A stretch of DNA of 12,655 nt from an uncultured Oscillospiraceae bacterium (GTDB lineage: Bacteria > Bacillota_A > Clostridia > Oscillospirales > Oscillospiraceae): the NCBI GenBank assembly GCA_944385265.1, contig CALWWO010000113.1, positions 1 to 12,655 of the forward strand, read 5' to 3'. The position numbers and the translations under genes are program-made. A model generated the notes under the pieces. The model had not been told where the DNA came from. It worked only from the letters and a program-made list of their open reading frames with translations, and did no database searches. Positions 6,053 to 12,527 of this stretch are shown piece after piece; the stretch's first letter is position 1, and every line of letters begins with the position of its first letter.

Positions 6053-6095
6053 TGGTGCGCGAGGCGGGACTTGAACCCGCACGTCCGTAGTGGAC
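6053..6095. other. Probable attachment-site core in the 3' half of tRNA-Leu
   Basis: Inferred from the integrase pointing at this 3' end and from the arm-type repeats beside it. Tyrosine integrases of this group commonly use the T-arm and acceptor 3' strand as core so that the tRNA is rebuilt after insertion. The second copy of the direct repeat is not in the window, so the exact limits are unknown. Confidence 0.5.
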
Positions 6096-6140
6096 ACTAG
6101 AACCTGAATCTAGCGAGTCTGCCAATTCCACCACTCGCGC
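6053..6140 (-). tRNA. tRNA-Leu (anticodon CAG)
   Basis: 88 bases including an encoded CCA (6055-6053). The acceptor arm is GCGCGAG/CTCGCGC with A73. The D-arm contains GTGGAATTGGCAGAC, the anticodon stem is CTAGA/TCTAG around the loop TTCAGGT (anticodon CAG), the long class II variable arm is GTCCACTACGGAC-like, and the T-arm is GCGGGTTCAAGTCCCGC. All features match bacterial tRNA-Leu. It decodes CUG. Confidence 0.97.
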
Positions 6141-6158
6141 ATATATTCAGCAGAAAAT

Positions 6159-6187
6159 ATGATAACATCTCGCAATCCTTCTGTCAA
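6159..6187 (-). promoter_or_regulatory. Promoter of tRNA-Leu
   Basis: On the minus strand: TTGACA (6187-6182), 17 bases, TATCAT (6164-6159), 18 bases before the mature tRNA 5' end. Divergent from the promoter at 6214-6242. Confidence 0.8.
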
Positions 6188-6213
6188 GCCGGAATTTCAG
6201 TAGCTTAAAATAT

Positions 6214-6242
6214 TTTACAAGGAATTATGGGTATGATATAAT
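6214..6242 (+). promoter_or_regulatory. Promoter of the flavin reductase-hflX-yigZ operon
   Basis: TTTACA (6214-6219), a 17-base spacer ending in TGA (extended -10), then TATAAT (6237-6242). The first gene starts at 6285 after GAGGTGG. Confidence 0.8.
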
Positions 6243-6284
6243 TATATATAAGCTACAATAACATACGACGAGGTGGGATATGCG

Positions 6285-6794
6285 ATGGGATTTACAAAAA
6301 TAACAGTAAAAGATATCGACGGAAACGTGTTTAAAATGATGGACGACGATTGGTTTCTTATTACCGCCGGAGATCGCGACGGATTTAACACGATGACTGC
6401 CAAATGGGGCGCCCTCGGTATGCTTTGGCGCCGTCCGATAGCGGAATGCTATATCACCCATTCCCGTCACACGTTCAATTTTATTGAAAAAAGCGACTAC
6501 TATACTATCAGCTTTTACGATGAAAAATACCGTCCGCAGCTCTCGCTTTGCGGTACGAAAAGCGGGCGCGATATCGATAAGGTGATGGAAACGGGCTTTG
6601 CTCCGGCTTTTGCCGATTGTGGAGCCGTATATTTTGAGGAAGCGCGCCTTGTTATTGTGTGCAGGAAAATCTATTCTGCCGATTTCAAGCCGGAGAAGAT
6701 CCCGCGCGATATCCTTGATACTATATATACGACAGGCGATTACCATCGCGCGTATATCGGTGAAATAATAGAAGTGTTAAAAAAAGAGGGATAG
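6285..6794 (+). CDS. Flavin reductase-like FMN-binding protein
   Basis: A 169-aa cytoplasmic protein of the flavin reductase-like/flavoredoxin split-barrel family. Its hallmarks are DWFLITAGDRDGFNTMTAKWGALGMLW (about residues 20-46), where family members bind FMN, then RRPIAECYITHSRHTFNFI and YTISFYDEKY. Relatives move electrons through bound FMN, often with a partner oxidoreductase; the physiological substrate cannot be told from the sequence. I prefer the ATG at 6285 to the upstream in-frame GTG at 6273, because GAGGTGG (6270-6276) overlaps that GTG and is spaced for the ATG. It is the first gene of the operon and ends three bases before the apparent hflX start, so it is probably coupled to it. 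Confidence 0.85.
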   Translation: MGFTKITVKDIDGNVFKMMDDDWFLITAGDRDGFNTMTAKWGALGMLWRRPIAECYITHSRHTFNFIEKSDYYTISFYDEKYRPQLSLCGTKSGRDIDKVMETGFAPAFADCGAVYFEEARLVIVCRKIYSADFKPEKIPRDILDTIYTTGDYHRAYIGEIIEVLKKEG

Positions 6795-6797
6795 AAC

Positions 6798-8072
6798 ATA
6801 GAAACAAAAGAATTTGAAAAAGCTGTCATCGTCGGGCTTTGCGCCGACAGCATGGATAAAAGCGAGCGCTCAACCGAAGAAAGCTTAAAGGAGCTTGAAG
6901 CACTTTTGGAGACAGCCGGCGGAGTATCGGTCGCAAGCGTTCTGCAAAACAGACCCACTCCCGATCCGCGCAGTTTCGTGGGAGAGGGTAAGATCGCGGA
7001 AATAAAAGAGATCGTCGAAAATGAAGGCTGCTCGCTCGTCGTTTTTGACAATGAGCTATCGCCTTCGCAGACACGCGCGCTGTCTGAGGATCTCAGCGTC
7101 AGGGTAATGGACCGCAGCTCGCTCATACTCGATATATTTGCGCAGCGGGCGATGACGAAAGAGGGACGCCTTCAGGTGGAGCTTGCCCAGTATAAATATC
7201 TGCTGCCGCGCCTTACAGGTATGTGGACACACCTGGTTAGGCAGACGGCTTCAGGCGGCTCCGCTCCTATCGGCACTAGAGGTCCCGGCGAAACTCAGCT
7301 TGAAACGGACCGCCGCCATATAAGGCGGAAAATAGACAAACTGGAAAAAGATCTTGAAGCTGTTCGGAAAGTACGCTCTACTCAGCGCCATCTCCGCGAA
7401 AAAAATTCGGTGCCTGTCGTCGCGCTCGTCGGATACACAAACGCCGGTAAATCGACCCTTCTAAATTTACTCACAAACGCGGGCATTCCGGCAAGAAACC
7501 GTTTATTCGATACGCTCGATACAACGACGCGCCGGCTTCAAATAAGCCCCACGCTTGAGATATTGCTATCGGATACTGTCGGATTTATACGAAAGCTCCC
7601 GCACCATTTGGTCGAGGCTTTTAAAGCCACGCTTGAGGAGCTCTCTTACGCGAATCTGCTTATACACGTCGTAGACGCCTCCAATCCGGAGTGGGAGGAG
7701 CAGGTCGCCGTCGTCGAAAGCCTTATCGAACAGCTCGGCGCAAACGAGACTCCGCGCATTACAGTTTATAATAAATGCGACCTCTGCCCCGACGCGTTTT
7801 TCCCGAAAGACGACAGATCGGTACGCATATCTGCCCGCACGGGCGAGGGAGTGGACACTCTCCTTGCGATGATAGAAAATACATTAAATAAAGGTAAACG
7901 CAAGGTCTCGCTCTGTATCCCGTATTCCGATGCAGGCATTATAGAGAAGCTGCACGCCAATTCCGCTGTTTCTTCAACTGAATATACGGAAGACGGCATA
8001 CTTGTCGAAGCGACTGTAAATGTGCAAACATATAATAAAATAAAACAGTTTATACGGGAGGTCGAAGCTTGA
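6798..8072 (+). CDS. hflX: Ribosome-associated GTPase HflX, apparent AUA start
   Basis: HflX is a GTPase that binds the 50S subunit and splits stalled or stress-arrested ribosomes. From 6798 it is 424 aa: an N-terminal HflX domain with the glycine-rich loop SGGSAPIGTRGPGETQLETD (about residues 152-171), a coiled-coil linker, then a TRAFAC GTPase domain. That domain has G1 GYTNAGKS (212-219), G3 DTVG (259-262), G4 NKCD (325-328) and G5 SART (345-348). The first in-frame ATG (6852) would remove KAVIVGLCADS, the conserved first beta strand. An in-frame TAG at 6792-6794 leaves ATA at 6798 as the only sensible start, with GAGGG seven bases upstream. Either AUA initiation or a single-base change or error from ATG explains this. 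The gene overlaps yigZ by four bases. Confidence 0.92.
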   Translation: METKEFEKAVIVGLCADSMDKSERSTEESLKELEALLETAGGVSVASVLQNRPTPDPRSFVGEGKIAEIKEIVENEGCSLVVFDNELSPSQTRALSEDLSVRVMDRSSLILDIFAQRAMTKEGRLQVELAQYKYLLPRLTGMWTHLVRQTASGGSAPIGTRGPGETQLETDRRHIRRKIDKLEKDLEAVRKVRSTQRHLREKNSVPVVALVGYTNAGKSTLLNLLTNAGIPARNRLFDTLDTTTRRLQISPTLEILLSDTVGFIRKLPHHLVEAFKATLEELSYANLLIHVVDASNPEWEEQVAVVESLIEQLGANETPRITVYNKCDLCPDAFFPKDDRSVRISARTGEGVDTLLAMIENTLNKGKRKVSLCIPYSDAGIIEKLHANSAVSSTEYTEDGILVEATVNVQTYNKIKQFIREVEA

Positions 8073-8698
8073 TACAATACCGTGTACCGGCAGGATACGG
8101 CGAGGCGGAGCTTATAGAAAAGCGCTCTCGCTTTTTAAGCCGCGTATGGTCAGTGGAAGCGGAAGAGGAAGCCGTCGCCAAAATAAAGGAGATGCGCGAA
8201 AAATACTGGGACGCCTCGCATAACGTCTACTCGTACATTATCCGTGAGGGCAATATAATGCGGTATTCAGACGACGGAGAGCCGCAGGGAACGTCAGGTA
8301 TACCAACTCTCAGCGTATTCCGTAACGAGGAAATATTTAATTTCTGCTGCGTCACGACAAGGTACTTCGGCGGTACGCTTCTCGGCGCAGGCGGACTCGT
8401 CAGAGCATATTCCGCCGTTGCAAAAATGGCGCTTGACGCTGCCGGTATATCCGTGATGGCGTCCTGGAGCGATTTTGTGCTCTCGTGTTCGTACAGCCAG
8501 TACGAGCGGATAAGAAAAGAGCTCACAGCGGTAGGCGCCGCGATCGAGGATACTGATTTCGGCGCCGATATACTTACAACGGCGACAGTGCCGGATGATA
8601 AGGCGGCGCTTCTCGCCGCCAATATAACAGAGATTACGGCGGGCTCCGCCGTTATGGAGATCACAGGCTCGCAATTCAAGGCTGTAAAGGTGAAATAA
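8069..8698 (+). CDS. yigZ: YigZ/IMPACT family protein
   Basis: A 209-aa protein of the UPF0029/IMPACT family. The N-terminal domain (residues 1-125) has EKRSRFLSRV, ASHNVYSYII, YSDDGEPQGTSGIP and TTRYFGGTLLGAGGLVRAYS, all family signatures; the C-terminal part (about 135-205) is the DUF1949 ferredoxin-like fold. Eukaryotic IMPACT binds GCN1 in translation control and bacterial YigZ has an RNA-binding-like fold; its role is not settled. The start is TTG at 8069, overlapping the hflX TGA as TTGA, with GGGAGG seven bases upstream, so translation is probably coupled. Its place beside hflX fits a ribosome-linked role, but that is inference. A strong terminator follows. Confidence 0.9.
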   Translation: MIQYRVPAGYGEAELIEKRSRFLSRVWSVEAEEEAVAKIKEMREKYWDASHNVYSYIIREGNIMRYSDDGEPQGTSGIPTLSVFRNEEIFNFCCVTTRYFGGTLLGAGGLVRAYSAVAKMALDAAGISVMASWSDFVLSCSYSQYERIRKELTAVGAAIEDTDFGADILTTATVPDDKAALLAANITEITAGSAVMEITGSQFKAVKVK

Positions 8699-8728
8699 AC
8701 CTGCAAAACAACTCAATATGCTCACGCA

Positions 8729-8761
8729 AAAACACCGCGCCCCCTCAAAGCGCGGTGTTTT
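8729..8761 (+). terminator. Strong rho-independent terminator after yigZ
   Basis: A perfect 12-bp stem (AAAACACCGCGC with GCGCGGTGTTTT) and a nine-base loop. The outer A/T pairs make it symmetrical, so it may work in both directions. Confidence 0.85.
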
Positions 8762-8775
8762 CGTACACTTATGTC

Positions 8776-8818
8776 CGCCGTGCAAAGTCCCGCAATACGG
8801 CTTGGTCTCTGCACGGCG
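8776..8818. repeat. Inverted repeat with 25-base loop in the yigZ-MBL gap
   Basis: CGCCGTGCA (8776-8784) pairs perfectly with TGCACGGCG (8810-8818). It has no T-run, lies between two terminator-like stems, and belongs to no recognised riboswitch or repeat family. Confidence 0.5.
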
Positions 8819-8855
8819 AAACTCACAGCAAACTATTTATAATCTGGATCACGCT

Positions 8856-8884
8856 AGGCGTCCGCTTAAAATAAGCGGACGCCT
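8856..8884 (-). terminator. Terminator-like hairpin downstream of the second MBL gene
   Basis: A perfect 12-bp stem, AGGCGTCCGCTT/AAGCGGACGCCT, with a five-base loop, 25 bases past the stop of the minus-strand gene. No T-run follows it on the minus strand, so it may instead protect mRNA ends or act on the opposite strand, where GTTTTC follows a few bases on. Confidence 0.55.
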
Positions 8885-8908
8885 GCCGGCGTTTTCATGA
8901 TTACGCCG

Positions 8909-9772
8909 TTATACCAGACCGGAAAATCTTCCAGCCGACTTCAGGCACTCATTAAAACGCTCAAGTATCCACTCTTTTACGCCGTCTGTGCCGATGACAA
9001 AGCCGTTAGGCTCGCCTTCTTTGCGGTTTGCATTTTTCTCCGCATTTTGGAAGAGGTCGCACAGATGCGGATGCGGATTTAGATAAACGTCGCAGCCCGT
9101 ATCCTGGCAGTACTGCCAGAATCTCGCGCAGGTAGATGCGAACTGGAGCGCATTGTCAACAGCCGTCTGCGCGCTGAACGGGTATGGATACTTTCCGGGG
9201 AAGGCATTAGGACCGAATATGCCATAACCGCCCATAAGCGCTATGCGGTGCTTTTCGCCGTTATCGTGCACATCGAACGAGTAATTCAGGCAGCCGGGCG
9301 TATGTCCCGGTGCGAAAAATACGTGTATCGTATGGTCGCCGTACGTAAACTCGTCGCCGTCTTTGACAAGTAGATCGACATACGGGACGGGATACTGATT
9401 ATAGTCCATCGCCGTGTAATTATCATATCCGCCCAGCATAAACGCCGTGTCCTCATTACTGAGCGCGATACGGCAGCCTGTGCGCGCCTGTATTTGTGCC
9501 GCGCCGAGAAAATGGTCGAAATGCCCATGCGTGAGAAACAGCGCCAGTATCTTTTCATCGGCAAATCCAAGCTTTTTAAGGCTGGGCTCAACTATCTCAT
9601 CGTAAGCATTGGGGTTTTCAGTTGAATCGATGAAAACTAAACCTTCGCTCGTCTTTATTACGTATATGCCGACTCCCTTATTGCCTATGTAAAACAGGTC
9701 GTCGAACATTTTTACAGGCTCTACCGGTTTAAATCTGTTTGGATCGGGAACACGTTTTTCTTCATCACTCAT
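8909..9772 (-). CDS. Metallo-beta-lactamase-fold hydrolase, paralogue B
   Basis: A 287-aa MBL-fold enzyme. The first metal motif is THGHFDH (H82, H84, D86, H87), followed by H157 in APGHTPG and a late His in LNPHPHLCDL (H234 or H236). With no Cys ligand, and with ligands H/H/H and D/H/H, the layout resembles subclass B3 beta-lactamases and related hydrolases; so does the opening LFYIGNKGVGIYVIKTSEG. There is no signal peptide, so it should act in the cytoplasm, unlike secreted lactamases, and its substrate is unknown. AAGGAGG lies ten bases before the ATG. It sits 56 bases after paralogue A on the same strand and shares about 208 of 287 residues without gaps. It is probably co-transcribed with A. 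Confidence 0.85.
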   Translation of the reverse strand: MSDEEKRVPDPNRFKPVEPVKMFDDLFYIGNKGVGIYVIKTSEGLVFIDSTENPNAYDEIVEPSLKKLGFADEKILALFLTHGHFDHFLGAAQIQARTGCRIALSNEDTAFMLGGYDNYTAMDYNQYPVPYVDLLVKDGDEFTYGDHTIHVFFAPGHTPGCLNYSFDVHDNGEKHRIALMGGYGIFGPNAFPGKYPYPFSAQTAVDNALQFASTCARFWQYCQDTGCDVYLNPHPHLCDLFQNAEKNANRKEGEPNGFVIGTDGVKEWILERFNECLKSAGRFSGLV

Positions 9773-9828
9773 TTTTTGTCATTCCTCCTTATTTTTATTA
9801 TTCTTAAATTTAATCATTTTTCCCTCTA

Positions 9829-10692
9829 TTAAACCAGCCCTGAAAATCTGCCGGCTGCTTTAACACATGCGTCAAATCTGTCAAATATCCATTCTTTAAC
9901 GCCGTTAGGACCGATTACAAACGCGTTTGGCTCTCCCTCTTTGCGTATCTTGTTCTTTTCCGCGTGCTGGAAAAGATCGCAAAGATGCGGGTGGGGATTG
10001 AGGTAAACATCACAGTTATTCTTCACGGTATATGCCCAAAACTTCGCACAGGTTGAGGCGAAAATCAGAGCATTGTCAACAGCCGTCTGTTTGCTGAACG
10101 CGTACGGAAATGGGCTTGGAACTTCACCCGGTCCGAAAACGCCGTAGCCGCCCATAAGCGCTATGCGGTGTTTCTCTCCATTGTCATGCACATCGAAGGA
10201 GTAATTGAGGCAGCCGGGCGTATGTCCCGGAGCGTAAATCACCTCTATCGAATGATCTCCGTATGTGTAAATATCTCCGTCCTCAACGCGCATTGTAACT
10301 CGCGGTATCGGTCGGTTAGTCAATTCCATTGTAGCGATATTGTTCAGCTCTTGTACCATGAAAGCGCAGTCGGCAGTACTTAACGCGACTTCACAGCGCG
10401 TCATTTCCTGTATTTTCTTTGCCCCATAGTAGTGGTCAAAATGACCGTGCGTCAGAAATAGAACTAATATCTTTTCGTCTGATAAGCCGAGCTTTTCAAG
10501 ACTCGGTACAACTATTTCGTCATATGCGTCCGGGTTTTCGGTAGCATCTATAAGCACGAGTCCCTCGCTTGTTTTCAGTACATATATGCCGACCACTTTG
10601 TTGCCTATATAAAATAGATCGTCAAACATTTTGACCGGCTCTACCATTTTAAATCTGTCCGGATCGGGAATACGTTTTTCTTCATCGCTCAT
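9829..10692 (-). CDS. Metallo-beta-lactamase-fold hydrolase, paralogue A
   Basis: A 287-aa protein with the same metal ligands as its neighbour at the same positions: H82, H84, D86, H87, H157 and H234/H236. N-terminus (MSDEEKRIPDPDRF), metal loops and C-terminus (GRFSGLV) match; differences concentrate at residues 92-135 and 186-198, which in MBL enzymes lie near the substrate pocket. No signal peptide. GGGGGAGG precedes the ATG at 10692, and an extended -10 promoter with an overlapping inverted repeat lies just upstream, so this copy is probably the promoter-proximal gene. Beta-lactam hydrolysis is possible but unsupported; thioesterase-, lactonase- or phosphodiesterase-like roles are equally open. 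Confidence 0.85.
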   Translation of the reverse strand: MSDEEKRIPDPDRFKMVEPVKMFDDLFYIGNKVVGIYVLKTSEGLVLIDATENPDAYDEIVVPSLEKLGLSDEKILVLFLTHGHFDHYYGAKKIQEMTRCEVALSTADCAFMVQELNNIATMELTNRPIPRVTMRVEDGDIYTYGDHSIEVIYAPGHTPGCLNYSFDVHDNGEKHRIALMGGYGVFGPGEVPSPFPYAFSKQTAVDNALIFASTCAKFWAYTVKNNCDVYLNPHPHLCDLFQHAEKNKIRKEGEPNAFVIGPNGVKEWIFDRFDACVKAAGRFSGLV

Positions 10693-10715
10693 TTACTTGA
10701 ACCTCCCCCAATAAT

Positions 10716-10724
10716 CTTATATCA
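10716..10724 (-). promoter_or_regulatory. Extended -10 promoter for the MBL pair
   Basis: On the minus strand TGA then TATAAG (10721-10716), with no clear -35. It lies directly beside the inverted repeat at 10726-10758 and 24 bases before the ATG. Confidence 0.5.
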
Positions 10725-10725
10725 T

Positions 10726-10758
10726 TTTGCGCGCTTAGCACGAGTGTAAACGCGCAAA
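10726..10758. promoter_or_regulatory. Inverted repeat abutting the MBL promoter (candidate operator)
   Basis: TTTGCGCG (10726-10733) and CGCGCAAA (10751-10758) with 17 bases between. On the minus strand it covers the -35 region and ends at the extended -10, a typical repressor or activator site. The spacing suits a dimer binding about two helical turns apart. The outer edge touches the terminator stem at 10757. Confidence 0.5.
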
Positions 10759-10785
10759 GGAGCCTGAAATCATATCAGGCTCCTT
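10757..10785 (-). terminator. Terminator after the peptide-binding protein gene
   Basis: An 11-bp stem, AAGGAGCCTGA (10757-10767) with TCAGGCTCCTT (10775-10785), and a seven-base loop, about 60 bases past the stop of the lipoprotein gene. The T-run on the minus strand is short; on the plus strand ATTTTTATG follows, so it could work both ways. Confidence 0.65.
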
Positions 10786-10844
10786 ATTTTTATGCGCTTA
10801 TATGCAACAGCCTGTAATCGTTTTCCTGTTTTGAGCTTCCGAGA

Positions 10845-12464
10845 TTACTCTACCCAGTAGCAATCCTTCATCTGCATGCCTGCGCCCGGCTGGAAGGTAC
10901 CCATCAGCTTCGCGTTCATGACGTAGTACGTCTCGCGGTCGAACAGCCAGCAGCAGGGGATGATCTCACGTTCGATCTCCTGAAGCTCTTGAACTATCGG
11001 AAGCTGCTCTTCCGGATCTACTGTCCTGAGCGCTTCGTTGATCTTATCGTTGAACTCCTGCGCTCTCTCATGAGAATCTAAAGCAAGGTGCATCGGGTTA
11101 TTGCCTGTTGCCGTTGCGTCCGGGCTGAGTATCGACTTTACCTGCATAAGAGGCTCGCCAACAGTGGAGCCCATGCCACGGATGACCATATCATACCACT
11201 CGGGATCGCCGCCCTGGAGTATATCGTTGAAAGCGGCGGCTTCAAATGTCTGTATCTCAATGCTGAAGCCGACTTCGTCAAGCATATTCTTTATCATCTG
11301 CGCCTCAAGCGAACGCTGTGCCTGAGTATCTGTCATAAGCTTGAGTACGAGCGGATTTTCTTTCGTATATCCCATATCAGCCATCAGCTCAGCCGCTTTC
11401 TCGGGGTCGTACGGATAATAATCTTCTACTGCTGAATTATACTTTTCGCCGTGCGAGGAAGCGATCATGCCATATTCCGTAATGCCCATTCCGTCGCGCG
11501 CACCGGTGATTATATCTTCTCTGTTAATGGCATAACATACAGCCTGGCGGACACGGACGTCCTGCACCTTTTCACTGTTGAAATTGAAGCCGCAATATTC
11601 AAGAATGCTGTCCTGTTTATAAGATGTTTTGTAATTTTCATTGCCCTCAATCGTGGCAAGCGTACTTCCGTCTGCCATGAAGACGTCGACGTTGCCGTTT
11701 TCAAGCTCGATAAGCGCCTGAGAGGTTTCTGCAATAAAGCGGAAGGTGAGCGTATTTATCGTGCCGTGCTCGCCCCAGTACCGATCGAAGGATCTGAGTG
11801 TTACGGAATCGCCAGGTATGTAGCCGTCCGCGTCCCACATGAAATAGCCGGTGCCGAGCGGAGCCGTGCCAAACCCCTGATCGCCGACTTCTTCATAGTA
11901 TGCCTTTGACGTAACGGTCCAGTTTGCAAGTATAAGCTCTATAGTACTGGTTTCATACTTTAAATTAAGCTGCACCGTGTTTTCATCAATTTCTTCAACT
12001 GTATCAACAGGCTCCCATGTCGCTCTGCCGCCGCCTGAGTTTCTGCAGAGCTCAGCGCTGAAGATGACGTCTTCGGGAGTCATCTCATCGCCGTTATGGA
12101 AGTAGACGTCCTCGCGGAGATTCACTATGACCGTTGTTCCATCCTGGATCTCATAGCTTTCGCACAGCTCATAGATAAGCTCTCCATCATAATTGCGGAC
12201 CATCGGCTCCACTATCTGCTCAAATATTGGAGAAGCCGCCTGGGTTGCGCCAGCGCGCCAGTTGTTGTAGCTGCCGGGCTCTGCGAAATTTATCGAGCGT
12301 ACAAGGGTGTCCTTTGAGCTGATAACTTCTTCATCCGTCGAAGACGTTTCGCCGCCGGAGGAGTCGCCGCCGGAACTTTCGGTCTCTCCGCCGCATGCCG
12401 CAAGGCTGAGCATAAGACTCAGCGCAAGCAGCAAAGTTATAAATTGTTTAAATCTTTTTCTCAT
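10845..12464 (-). CDS. ABC transporter family 5 substrate-binding lipoprotein (peptide/nickel type)
   Basis: A 539-aa extracellular solute-binding protein. A lipoprotein signal peptide is clear: basic MRKRFK, hydrophobic LLLALSLMLS, lipobox LAAC with lipidated C24, then a Gly/Ser/Glu linker to about residue 47. SBP_bac_5 signatures follow: IFEQIVEPMVR, LREDVYFHNGDEMTPEDVIFSAEL, LGTGYFMW, VRQAVCYAINREDII and YDPEKAAELMADMGY. It would bind oligopeptides or related ligands outside the cell for an Opp/Dpp-type importer. Permease and ATPase genes are not in the window; the gene ends in a terminator, so they would lie upstream beyond the right edge or elsewhere. AAAGGA lies eight bases before the ATG. 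Ligand unknown; the gene is intact. Confidence 0.92.
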   Translation of the reverse strand: MRKRFKQFITLLLALSLMLSLAACGGETESSGGDSSGGETSSTDEEVISSKDTLVRSINFAEPGSYNNWRAGATQAASPIFEQIVEPMVRNYDGELIYELCESYEIQDGTTVIVNLREDVYFHNGDEMTPEDVIFSAELCRNSGGGRATWEPVDTVEEIDENTVQLNLKYETSTIELILANWTVTSKAYYEEVGDQGFGTAPLGTGYFMWDADGYIPGDSVTLRSFDRYWGEHGTINTLTFRFIAETSQALIELENGNVDVFMADGSTLATIEGNENYKTSYKQDSILEYCGFNFNSEKVQDVRVRQAVCYAINREDIITGARDGMGITEYGMIASSHGEKYNSAVEDYYPYDPEKAAELMADMGYTKENPLVLKLMTDTQAQRSLEAQMIKNMLDEVGFSIEIQTFEAAAFNDILQGGDPEWYDMVIRGMGSTVGEPLMQVKSILSPDATATGNNPMHLALDSHERAQEFNDKINEALRTVDPEEQLPIVQELQEIEREIIPCCWLFDRETYYVMNAKLMGTFQPGAGMQMKDCYWVE

Positions 12465-12510
12465 TTTTCTCGTCCTTTCTGCACGGTTTTATAAATTTAT
12501 TGCGTTTTTA

Positions 12511-12516
12511 ATTATA
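12511..12516 (-). promoter_or_regulatory. Candidate -10 box of the lipoprotein gene
   Basis: TATAAT on the minus strand in an AT-rich leader. The only TTGATA upstream (12545-12540) is 23 bases away, too far for a standard promoter, and it lies in the suspect palindrome. A weak call. Confidence 0.3.
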
Positions 12517-12527
12517 TATTTTACTTT

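Larger units (their letters stand above)
1..6075. mobile_element. Integrative element in tRNA-Leu, right flank (PICI-like or IME-like), left end outside window
   Basis: Contains integrase, arm repeats, repressor, divergent Cro-like operon, excisionase and RepA-like ATPase in one block ending at tRNA-Leu. No relaxase, type IV secretion, capsid or terminase gene is visible, so it could be a phage satellite, a small mobilizable element or the control end of a prophage or ICE. The right limit is set at the tRNA 3' half; the left limit is not seen. Confidence 0.7.

Noticed and set aside
8294..8785. A long minus-strand ORF over yigZ
   Set aside because: It is antisense to a well-conserved family gene and crosses the yigZ terminator.
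8718..8900. A 60-codon plus-strand ORF in the hairpin-rich gap
   Set aside because: It runs through two perfect stems, with no ribosome binding site and no protein-like pattern.
8909..10692. Calling the MBL pair beta-lactam resistance genes
   Set aside because: The metal ligands resemble subclass B3, but there is no signal peptide and this fold serves many substrates; resistance is not supported.
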